NCBI RefSeq assembly: GCF_001401805.1
Contig: NZ_LKDW01000011.1
Location: 1 to 64,000, forward strand
Reading direction: 5' to 3'
Length of the DNA stretch: 64,000 nucleotides
Source: Pseudoalteromonas sp. P1-25
GTDB lineage: Bacteria; Pseudomonadota; Gammaproteobacteria; Enterobacterales; Alteromonadaceae
In this document: in pieces, positions 44,268 to 51,774 of the stretch
Layout of the letters: every line of letters starts with the position of its first letter
How positions within the stretch are numbered: position 1 is the first letter of the stretch
Notes under the pieces: model-generated
Databases searched by the model: none
What the model was told of the DNA's origin: nothing
Seen by the model: the letters and a program-made list of their open reading frames with translations, nothing else
Made by a program: the position numbers and the translations under genes

Positions 44268-47210
44268 TTAAAATTTACTTCTAAAACCAATGTAGAAGGT
44301 TTGTCCGATTGGGTCATATGTACCTGCGTCGGTTTCAGTACCTGTGCTTGAGCCACTTACACCTGACAGTATACGCGGAGGCTCTTTATCAAATAAGTTG
44401 TTAGCACCGGCGTATAGCTCTACCGCGTCACTTATATGGTAGCTTGCTTGTACATCGTGGTAGGTTACTGAGCCAATACCCACACCACCAGCAGGAATAC
44501 CAAAGCCACTTAAGAATTGATCATCAAAGTCAGCAGCCCCTATGTAAGTCATGCTCCAGTTAAAGTCAAAGTCATCAAGCTTATAGCCTAAGTTCCAGTT
44601 AGCTTTGTGTTCAGATGCGCCAATTTCACCAGCAAATTCATCTTTATCTGCACCAGGTAACGGAATGGTGTAACCATCAATCAAGTAAGTGTATGCAAGG
44701 CGAGTTCTAAATGCGCCTGGGCCAATATCGGCAGAGTAAGTAAGTGTTAAATCCACACCCTCTGTACCTAAACCACCACTATTTGATACACCGCTATCGA
44801 TAAACTCAAGCGAGCCTGCACTGTTATTACCTGATGGACCGCTTCGACGAGTTATAAAGCTACAGAAACTATCATCGCCACCACCGTAACACTGGTCTAA
44901 AATAAACTGACGTGGTGTAGATACAATCGCATCCGTGATTTCTATGTCAAAATAATCTAGGGTAACGTCAAGGCCTGAAATTAGCTCCTCTGGAGTAAAT
45001 ACCACACCTACAGTCACTGAGTCACCAACCTCTTCTTTTAAGTCTGGGTTACCACGGTTAAAACCACTAATGCCCTGTAAATCAGATTGATTAAGGGTAA
45101 ACTCCCCGTTTGATGCAATATTATTTGCAACACCCACATCGGCACGACATGCATCACCAACAGCGCCACCGCCGCTGTTTGTAACACCTATACATGGATC
45201 ATTTAAACCACTTGGGAAGGTTTGCGAAGGCGGTGAAAATAACTCATCAATATTAGGCGCACGTGTAGAGCGGGCGCGGGTAGCACGAAGGCGTAAGCTA
45301 TCCATCACTTCCCAATCAACACCTACGTTCCAGCTTTCTGTATTACCCACTGTTGAGTAGTCAGATAAACGCACTGCTGCGTTCATTGTTACGGCATCCA
45401 ACACTGGGATATTCGCCTCAACATAGTATTCAGTTACATCAAAAGAGCCTTCGGTTGCAGGGATTGCATTACCGGCATTTAAGCCTGCCTGCTGTAGAGC
45501 ATCAAATTCACTACGAGAAAACTCTTCGCGGTACTCAAAACCAGCTGCTATACCTACCATACCTGCAGGCAGCTCAAATAAATCACCTGAAACGTTACCG
45601 CCAATAATTTCTTGTTCTACCGATGTAGAAAGCGTGCTTGGTGCACTTACAAAATCAATTGCACCTTGCGATAGTGAATTAAATCCGTAAATGTTCACTG
45701 GCGCACAATTAAAGCCACGCGCTGTTGCATCAATACAAATCGCTTCGTCGGTAATGCCGTCACCATCTAAGTCTTGGCTATCAATGACGGCCTCTAAACC
45801 TTGACGAAAGCTTTGTACATTTACTAAGCCACCAGAGACTTGCGACTCTTTCGTTTTACCGTACACATAATAGGTATCGTAAAACCAGCTGTCGTTAATT
45901 TCACCCTGAAAGCCCACCGCTAAGCGGAATGTATCACGCTCTGCACGAGCACCACGGTTACCTACATCACTTAAGCGTTTTGCAAAGAAGATATCACGCG
46001 CACCATCACCATCAGTGTCTGTTGCTGCATTGTAGATATCATCTGGTACAAAAGCGTTTCTGAGCATTTCACCATTTACATCAAATTCAATAGGCACACG
46101 ACCATTAGCATAAATGTCATCTGAGGCGAACGGGAAAGGCTCTAATTCTGAAATAGTGGTACTAGAAGCATACGTCCCTTCAAAAAAGAAACTGTGTTTA
46201 TCAGTAAGCTCATAACTACCATTTGAGGCGAACAGGTAGCGCTCTGTAGGTATAGCGATAGTACGTACACCACTTCGGTTAAAGCCGTTAGCATCTATAC
46301 CGTCACCGCCATTGGTGCTAAACGAGTCTTGTAAGTTGTTGTTTGGGTCATAAGTAAAGCGTGTATCGCCTGCATCAAAACGCCCTTGCGGAGGAAATGA
46401 TGAGAAAAACGGATTTACAGCTTCAAAAATAGAACCTGGATTTGCCGCCGGATCGTCTTCAAAATAAATACCTGAAAACTGGTCTACTGCAGAGCGCTCA
46501 CGGTCGCGTGAAAACACAGCGCCTTGGTCTGAGTAGCCTAAGTGGAACATGGCTTGACCTTTGCCATCACCCGTAGTTAAACCCGAGGTAAAAGAAAACT
46601 GGCGCGATTCATCATCGCCCTCGCTTGATTCGCCGTACTGGCCTTCAAACTCTACGCCTTCAAAATCATCTTTGAGTACAAAGTTAACTACACCCGCAAC
46701 CGCATCAGAGCCATATACTGATGAGGCACCACCAGTCATAATTTCCACACGCTCAATAAATTGGCTAGGTATAGTATTTAAATCAACTGCCGAGCTACCT
46801 GGCACACCCGATACGTAACGGCGACCATTAACAAGTACTAAAGTACGATTTGAACCTAAGTTACGCAAATCAACAGTAGCTACACCCGCGCTTGCCGTTG
46901 AAAAGTTAGAGTTAGTACGGCTAATAGCCGGAGAGCCAAATGCCGGGTTTTCTAGCAATAGGTTTTGAATATTTAGAGAACCTGATGCATCAATTGCCTC
47001 GCCACTTACCACCTGTATAGGTGCTGATGACATTGCCTCTGCTGAACGAATACGAGAACCCGTTACTTGCACGCGTTCTATTTTTTCAAGTTCGTCTTCT
47101 TCTGCAGCTATACCTTGAAAAGAGAAGCCAGCTAGCACTGTCGCACTAAGCGCTAAAGACAAAGAAGATCGTTTAAATGTACGACAACCTGAGTTATTTA
47201 TTTTTTTCAT
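44268..47210 (-). CDS. TonB-dependent outer-membrane receptor
   Basis: A 980-residue receptor with a signal peptide (cleavage near GIAA-EE), a plug domain (about 45-165: RVQVTGSRIRSAEAMSSAPIQ, VDLRNLGSNRTLVLVNGRR, GGASSVYGSDAVAGVVNFVLK) and a 22-strand barrel ending in Phe (FYIGFRSKF). It belongs to the large peptide/oligosaccharide-type class common in Alteromonadales rather than a classic siderophore receptor; ligand unknown. No N-terminal signalling extension. It is divergent from a LytTR regulator, with a 22-bp perfect palindrome 26 bp before its start. Confidence 0.9.
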   Translation of the reverse strand: MKKINNSGCRTFKRSSLSLALSATVLAGFSFQGIAAEEDELEKIERVQVTGSRIRSAEAMSSAPIQVVSGEAIDASGSLNIQNLLLENPAFGSPAISRTNSNFSTASAGVATVDLRNLGSNRTLVLVNGRRYVSGVPGSSAVDLNTIPSQFIERVEIMTGGASSVYGSDAVAGVVNFVLKDDFEGVEFEGQYGESSEGDDESRQFSFTSGLTTGDGKGQAMFHLGYSDQGAVFSRDRERSAVDQFSGIYFEDDPAANPGSIFEAVNPFFSSFPPQGRFDAGDTRFTYDPNNNLQDSFSTNGGDGIDANGFNRSGVRTIAIPTERYLFASNGSYELTDKHSFFFEGTYASSTTISELEPFPFASDDIYANGRVPIEFDVNGEMLRNAFVPDDIYNAATDTDGDGARDIFFAKRLSDVGNRGARAERDTFRLAVGFQGEINDSWFYDTYYVYGKTKESQVSGGLVNVQSFRQGLEAVIDSQDLDGDGITDEAICIDATARGFNCAPVNIYGFNSLSQGAIDFVSAPSTLSTSVEQEIIGGNVSGDLFELPAGMVGIAAGFEYREEFSRSEFDALQQAGLNAGNAIPATEGSFDVTEYYVEANIPVLDAVTMNAAVRLSDYSTVGNTESWNVGVDWEVMDSLRLRATRARSTRAPNIDELFSPPSQTFPSGLNDPCIGVTNSGGGAVGDACRADVGVANNIASNGEFTLNQSDLQGISGFNRGNPDLKEEVGDSVTVGVVFTPEELISGLDVTLDYFDIEITDAIVSTPRQFILDQCYGGGDDSFCSFITRRSGPSGNNSAGSLEFIDSGVSNSGGLGTEGVDLTLTYSADIGPGAFRTRLAYTYLIDGYTIPLPGADKDEFAGEIGASEHKANWNLGYKLDDFDFNWSMTYIGAADFDDQFLSGFGIPAGGVGIGSVTYHDVQASYHISDAVELYAGANNLFDKEPPRILSGVSGSSTGTETDAGTYDPIGQTFYIGFRSKF

Positions 47211-47235
47211 ACTATAATGTCCCTGAATTGTTATT

Positions 47236-47257
47236 TTTGTAACTAGCTAGTTACAAA
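47236..47257. promoter_or_regulatory. 22-bp perfect palindrome upstream of the TonB receptor
   Basis: TTTGTAACTAG followed by its exact reverse complement. It contains TGTAAC-N6-GTTACA, close in layout to the TyrR box TGTAAA-N6-TTTACA. It lies 26-47 bp before the receptor ATG, where a repressor would act. The binding protein is unknown. Confidence 0.65.
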
Positions 47258-47452
47258 CAATTAAACATTAAGTGGAATAATTTTAAGACACTATGTGCAT
47301 TATTTAACTGGCGTTTAGTTTGGTATAAGCAGCAGGATTTATGGGATGAAGGCATTTATCCCAGATTGTTATAGGTTAGATTGAATTTTTTTTAACATTT
47401 TTTATTAAATACACGGTCTTTATAACTACACACTTTAGAGATGGAATTTTCT

Positions 47453-48208
47453 ATGATTACTTACTTTCATGCACTAATTAGAGTTAACACGAGCAAACTT
47501 GCAACATTCTTAGCTCAACAAGTACAAGCTCACCGCCATTTTGACTCGCAAACGCAACTGCCCGAGCAGCGTTTAGATCAAATAGATACCACTCGTTTTA
47601 ATGTGCTTTTTTACGAATTATCTAATTTAAATGATCCCACTCAGATAGTGCACCTAACTGAACTGACTAAAACAATGAAAGTGGTCATAATTGCTAGGTC
47701 GGCTGAGTTTGCTAATTTTGCGTTTGAAGTCGGCGCAGTCGATTTTTTAACGACCGATGTAACCACCTCTAGGCTTGAAAAGTGTTTCGAGAAGCTTATT
47801 CATTTATGTCCATTAGCTACACAAGCAGAGCGCCTATTAAAAACAGCACATGAAAACGAGCAACCTATTGCTGCACATATTGTTGTTAAAGATGTAGGAA
47901 AAGTACGTTTAATAGATATTAACGATATTGTATGGATAAACGGCGCGGGTAATTATGTAGAGCTACACTTTAATGGCAACAGCGCCCCTGTTTTACATCG
48001 TGAAACAATGAAAAACATTGAACAACAGCTAGAGCCTGAAGGTTTTATACGCATTCACCGCTCCACGCTTGTTAGAAAACATGCCATTAAGGAACTTATG
48101 CCAACAGATAGCGGCGACTATAAAGTTAAGCTTAAAAACAACATCTCATTAAATTTATCAAGAAGATACAAAAACTGCTTAGAGAGCATTATAAGCCCTG
48201 TTGCATAG
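47453..48208 (+). CDS. LytTR-type regulator with a pseudo-receiver domain
   Basis: A 251-residue DNA-binding protein. The N-terminal 115 residues follow the receiver fold (NVLFYELSN, VVIIARSAEFANFAFEVGAVDFLTT), but the phospho-acceptor Asp is replaced (FYEL) and the switch Lys by Thr, so phosphorylation is unlikely. The C-terminal LytTR domain (about 150-250: DINDIVWINGAGNYVELHF, FIRIHRSTLVRKHAI, LNLSRRYK) is intact. An upstream in-frame ATG at 47441 is also possible; 47453 has TGGA at a better distance. It is divergent from the TonB receptor, a natural candidate target (inference). Confidence 0.82.
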   Translation: MITYFHALIRVNTSKLATFLAQQVQAHRHFDSQTQLPEQRLDQIDTTRFNVLFYELSNLNDPTQIVHLTELTKTMKVVIIARSAEFANFAFEVGAVDFLTTDVTTSRLEKCFEKLIHLCPLATQAERLLKTAHENEQPIAAHIVVKDVGKVRLIDINDIVWINGAGNYVELHFNGNSAPVLHRETMKNIEQQLEPEGFIRIHRSTLVRKHAIKELMPTDSGDYKVKLKNNISLNLSRRYKNCLESIISPVA

Positions 48209-48224
48209 GGCTTATAATGGCTTT

Positions 48225-48623
48225 TTACCAATAGTTTTTTATGTATTCATCGTCTGGGTGTTGTTGTAGGTAATTTTCTGAGTCTTTATAAAAATTTACC
48301 TCTACATCACTGCTGTTCCAGACTTTTTCAAACATGTTTTTAGCGATAATGTTTGCATACAAGTAATCTACGCGTTCGTAGCCACGCTCTTTAACGCTGG
48401 CAAAGTACGCCTCTAGCGAGTCCATACTATCTACCGTTATTAACTCAAACTCTTCTAAGTTAACTACAACAAACTTGACTGCGCCTTTAGGGTGCATACT
48501 TAATTCGTTAACCACACCATTGGTTAGTAAATTAATTCCTTCGTTATTAAAACTACCAAAGAGCTTTAAATACATAGTGGGTGGCTGAGAGCAAATCTGA
48601 AACTCTCCGTGTGCTCCAAACAT
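48225..48623 (-). CDS. Hypothetical protein, possibly STAS-like
   Basis: A 132-residue soluble protein I cannot name. Alternating hydrophobic strands and helices (YLKLFGSFNNEGINLLTNGVVNELSMHP, VKFVVVNLEEFELIT, DSLEAYFASVKERGY) resemble a STAS or SpoIIAA-like fold; this is a weak structural guess. No signal peptide or membrane segment. AAGG 7 nt before the ATG supports translation. It is convergent with the LytTR gene (16 bp between stops) and followed on the minus strand by oligopeptidase B upstream. Confidence 0.65.
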   Translation of the reverse strand: MFGAHGEFQICSQPPTMYLKLFGSFNNEGINLLTNGVVNELSMHPKGAVKFVVVNLEEFELITVDSMDSLEAYFASVKERGYERVDYLYANIIAKNMFEKVWNSSDVEVNFYKDSENYLQQHPDDEYIKNYW

Positions 48624-48683
48624 AAATAACCTTATATTTATCAGTGCTTCATTAAAGCTTAATACATTTTGCGTATTTTGCAG

Positions 48684-50759
48684 CTAATTTATTAGTGCAA
48701 TAAAAAAGGCCATTTCGAGCGCTTTTTCCTCTAAACTTTTAAAGCGGCCTGATGCGCCGCCATGGCCGGCATCCATATCCGTTTTAAAAACCAATATGTT
48801 ATTATCCGTTTTTAGCTCTCGCATTTTCGCCACCCATTTCATAGGCTCCCAATATTGCACTTGAGAGTCGTGCAGGCCTGTGGTCACTAAAATATGCGGG
48901 TAGTCTTTGGCGCTGATATTATCGTACGGTGAGTACTTAGCTATAACATCATAAAAATGTTCATCGTTTGGGTTGCCCCATTCATCATACTCATTAGTGG
49001 TAAGTGGAATACTTTCATCCAACATGGTGGTTAACACATCTAAAAATGGCACATGGCACCCTACACCTAAATAAAGCGCTGGCGCTTGGTTTAAAACAGC
49101 CCCCATCAATAAGCCTCCTGCGCTGCCGCCAGAGGCAAACACTTTGTTTTTATCACCGTAGCCTTGCTCAACAAGAGCCTTTGTAATATCAATAAAGTCG
49201 TTAAAACTATTTTGTTTATGCTCTTTTTTACCTTGCTCGTACCAGTGGCGTCCTAGCATTTCGGAGCCTCTAACATGTGCAATAGCATACACAAAGCCGC
49301 GGTCTAGCAAACTCAATGAAGTACTCGAGAAGCTCGGATCTATCGTGTAACCATATGCGCCATAGCCGTATTGAAACAGCGGGTTAGTGCCATCTTTGGT
49401 AAAGGTGTCTTTTCTATAAACTAAAGAAACAGGTACTTGCACGCCATCGCGTGCTGTCACAAGTAAGCGCTCAGAGGCATAAAGTGCACTATTAAACCCA
49501 CCCAGTACTTGCTGCTGTTTAAGTAATGTTTTTTCACCCGAGGCTAAATCAACATTGTACAACGTTCCTGGCGTGGTGAGACTTGAATAATAAATACGGA
49601 CCGAGCGCGCCTGGGGCTCGGGGTTCATCGCTACAGCGGCATAGTAGCACGGGTCACTAAATTCAAGCGCCATGCGTGCTTGGGCTTTATTAATCACAAC
49701 AAAGCGAGCTTGGCCTTGTTCGCGCTCAGTTAATACTAAAAAGTCATCAAATATTTCTACGCCTTCAAGCAACACATGCTCACGGTGCGCGGTGTGCTCT
49801 TGCCACTGCGTTTTATCTGCGATTGTTTCGCTTGTTGCCGTCATCAGTCTGAAATTTTTAGCCTGCCAGTTGGTTACTATGTAAAAAGTATCGCCATGTT
49901 TATCAATATCAAACTCATGACCTTCCTCACGCGGCAGCAAGGGGTAAAACTCTCCTTGCGGGTTATTGGCATCTAGGACCCACGTATCATTTGTTTCGGT
50001 GGTGGCTAAATCAATAATAATTAAGCTCTCATCGCGGCTTTTACCCAGGCCCATAAAAAAGCTTTTATCGTGCTCTTCGTACACCATGACATCTTGGCTT
50101 TGCGCTGTGCCTAACTCGTGCCTAAACACCTGAAAACCCAGTAACGTTTGTAAGTCTTTTTTAACGTAAAATACGGTTTTATTGTCGTTAGCCCAAACAA
50201 TTTGCCCTTCGGTATTTTCTAAAATATCGCTGAGCATTTCACCGGTTTGCAAGTTTTTAAAATGTACACTGTAAATTCTACGCCCTTCGGTATCTTCACT
50301 GTAGGCCATTAATTGCTCGCATGGGCTTAGCGCTACTTCACCTAGTTCATAAAATTCATGGTTTTGGGCTAAAACATTTACATCAAGTAGTAACTGCTTG
50401 TTATCAGTATTAATGCTCGTGCTTCTGTAATGGCGTGAATACTCATCATCGCCGCGAACCTCTGAGTGGTACCAGTACTGACCATCTTTTACCGGTACCG
50501 TGTTGTCATCTTTTACGATGCGCCCTTTTAGTTCTTCAAAAATACTGTTTTGTAGCGGTTTTATCGCGGCTAGTTGCTCATCGCAATATGCATTTTCGGC
50601 TGCTAAATGGGCGAGTATTTCTTTGTTTTCGCGCTCATCATCACGCATCCAGTAGTAGTTATCGGTGCGCGTTTTATTGTGTATAGTTAATTGATGGGGC
50701 TGCTTTTTAGCAACAGGAAAACGAGCTAATGATTGAGAAGAAAATTCACTTAATGACAC
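48684..50759 (-). CDS. ptrB: Oligopeptidase B (S9A prolyl oligopeptidase family)
   Basis: Serine peptidase cleaving after basic residues in short peptides. The N-terminal seven-bladed propeller (about 70-400) opens with RTDNYYWMRDDER. The catalytic domain has ASGGSAGGLLMG (nucleophile), the aspartate in GLHDSQVQYWEP and histidine in DAGHGGASGR. The start is uncertain. The first in-frame ATG (50819) lies inside the terminator of the preceding gene, ATG 50801 gives an odd Cys/Tyr-rich leader, and GTG 50759 gives 691 residues, closest to E. coli PtrB (686). No signal peptide with that start, so cytoplasmic. Confidence 0.92.
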   Translation of the reverse strand: MSLSEFSSQSLARFPVAKKQPHQLTIHNKTRTDNYYWMRDDERENKEILAHLAAENAYCDEQLAAIKPLQNSIFEELKGRIVKDDNTVPVKDGQYWYHSEVRGDDEYSRHYRSTSINTDNKQLLLDVNVLAQNHEFYELGEVALSPCEQLMAYSEDTEGRRIYSVHFKNLQTGEMLSDILENTEGQIVWANDNKTVFYVKKDLQTLLGFQVFRHELGTAQSQDVMVYEEHDKSFFMGLGKSRDESLIIIDLATTETNDTWVLDANNPQGEFYPLLPREEGHEFDIDKHGDTFYIVTNWQAKNFRLMTATSETIADKTQWQEHTAHREHVLLEGVEIFDDFLVLTEREQGQARFVVINKAQARMALEFSDPCYYAAVAMNPEPQARSVRIYYSSLTTPGTLYNVDLASGEKTLLKQQQVLGGFNSALYASERLLVTARDGVQVPVSLVYRKDTFTKDGTNPLFQYGYGAYGYTIDPSFSSTSLSLLDRGFVYAIAHVRGSEMLGRHWYEQGKKEHKQNSFNDFIDITKALVEQGYGDKNKVFASGGSAGGLLMGAVLNQAPALYLGVGCHVPFLDVLTTMLDESIPLTTNEYDEWGNPNDEHFYDVIAKYSPYDNISAKDYPHILVTTGLHDSQVQYWEPMKWVAKMRELKTDNNILVFKTDMDAGHGGASGRFKSLEEKALEMAFFIALIN

Positions 50760-50804
50760 AACAAAACCGTATAAAAAATAACAATACGGGCAGTTTATCA
50801 TAAA

Positions 50805-50836
50805 AATAAAAAAGCCCACTCATAGTGAGTGGGCTT
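50805..50836 (-). terminator. Terminator of the GbpA-like gene
   Basis: On the minus strand the stem AAGCCCACTCA/TGAGTGGGCTT has a 4-nt loop and a T run. It lies 85 bp after the GbpA-like stop and rules out the longest ptrB start. Confidence 0.88.
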
Positions 50837-50920
50837 GAGGTATAAGTCCAAATTTTAAAATTACTGCAATTTTATTCTTGTCATTACACCCATGGGAAGT
50901 TGGTTTTTATTTTAAAAGCG

Positions 50921-51493
50921 CTAAGAAACCTTAGTCCACGCCATCGCCCAGCTTTTTCCCACACCGGGTTCAAAGCTTGAGTCCTTATCATTATTGGTTC
51001 TGCAAAACTGGCTAAATGGCCATGCCTTACACTGGTATATGTAACCTGTTTTAAGTTGTAGTACCTTAGTGCCCGCATTGTAATTTTCGCTACACTGAGG
51101 GTATACGTAATCATATTCTTGGTCGTTGCATTGTATTAAGTTGTCACACTTTGCTACACAATGAAACTCAACCTGTGCTTTATTAATACCGCTACTTTCT
51201 AAGGCAAATATTTCGTTATTTCGATAAGCTATAACCAAACCATGCTTGGTCATTCTGCCTGCACTTACTAAAGGGACATGCACGTTTATATATTCAGCAA
51301 CTAACCGTGGCCAAGCATGAGGCTCACCTTGCTCCAAAGAGGTAATTTTATAATCAAACGATAAATCAACGAGCTCTCCTTGCATGTCTGAAAAGGTTAT
51401 ACTAATCACATCTCCAATGAATAATTGGGTATGATGATTTAAACAACCTATAGTTGACCATTTTCCACAGGCCAACGACGTATGCATAAACAC
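50921..51493 (-). CDS. GbpA-like chitin-binding protein lacking its LPMO domain (probable remnant)
   Basis: The 190 residues correspond to the C-terminal part of GbpA-type proteins. About 20-105 resembles GbpA domain 2 (LFIGDVISITFSDMQGE, EYINVHVPLVSAG), and about 133-190 is a cysteine-containing carbohydrate-binding module (YNAGTKV, YQCKAWPFSQFC, FEPGVGKSWAMAWT). The AA10 lytic polysaccharide monooxygenase domain and the signal peptide that normally precede them are absent, so the product could not be secreted. Translation could begin at GTG 51493 (AAGG 7 nt upstream); an in-frame stop lies just before. It sits behind a c-di-GMP riboswitch, as Vibrio cholerae gbpA does. I read it as an internal-deletion remnant. 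Confidence 0.7.
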   Translation of the reverse strand: MFMHTSLACGKWSTIGCLNHHTQLFIGDVISITFSDMQGELVDLSFDYKITSLEQGEPHAWPRLVAEYINVHVPLVSAGRMTKHGLVIAYRNNEIFALESSGINKAQVEFHCVAKCDNLIQCNDQEYDYVYPQCSENYNAGTKVLQLKTGYIYQCKAWPFSQFCRTNNDKDSSFEPGVGKSWAMAWTKVS

Positions 51494-51580
51494 AGTAACA
51501 CCTTAAGAGTCACAAAATTTTATCCATTTCATATGGATACACAAAAACGACACTGAGAGCAAGCGATACCGTACAATAAT

Positions 51581-51667
51581 CACCCAGCAGCCCCGCTATC
51601 ATAGTTTAAACCTTAGACCGGAAACTTTGCGTCTTAGCCTTTCGACTAATTTGCCAACAGAAAAATG
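51581..51667 (-). ncRNA. Cyclic-di-GMP-I (GEMM) riboswitch aptamer
   Basis: On the minus strand the conserved GEMM-I elements occur in order: GGCAAA; hairpin TTAGTC-GAAA-GGCTAA with the GNRA tetraloop (51634-51649); the linker GACGCAAAG (51625-51633); CCGG (51618-51621) with CTAA as tetraloop receptor; and AGCGGGG (51591-51597). This is the Vc1/Vc2 pattern of V. cholerae. The gene controlled is the GbpA-like frame starting about 90 nt downstream. A 7-bp hairpin TATCCAT/ATGGATA (51521-51539) with TTTT after it lies between and may be part of the expression platform. Confidence 0.9.
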
Positions 51668-51696
51668 ATTATAAAACGGGCGCATGGTTTATTCAA
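51668..51696 (-). promoter_or_regulatory. Promoter of the riboswitch transcript
   Basis: On the minus strand TTGAAT (51696-51691), a 17-bp spacer and a perfect TATAAT (51673-51668). The predicted start near 51661 places the aptamer at the very 5' end of the RNA. Confidence 0.75.
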
Positions 51697-51740
51697 ACAA
51701 AAGAATGTAACCGAGATTTTTATGCAATCCTTAATAATTA

Positions 51741-51766
51741 AAAAGCCAACTCGCTAGAGTTGGCTT
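51741..51766 (-). terminator. Terminator of the RND operon
   Basis: The stem AGCCAACTC/GAGTTGGCT with a TAGC loop and a T run, just beyond the RND stop at 51775. It separates the pump from the riboswitch unit. Confidence 0.88.
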
Positions 51767-51774
51767 TAAGTGGT

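Noticed and set aside
47236..47257. Definite TyrR box
   Set aside because: The spacing fits, but position 6 of each arm is C/G instead of A/T, so it is reported only as a palindrome with TyrR-like layout.
50884..51114. 76-codon minus-strand frame overlapping the GbpA-like gene
   Set aside because: It is a frame-shifted shadow of the carbohydrate-binding module; the other frame carries the recognisable motifs.
51521..51539. Strong intrinsic terminator as riboswitch expression platform
   Set aside because: The stem is only 7 AT-rich pairs with a broken T run, so a termination mechanism cannot be claimed.
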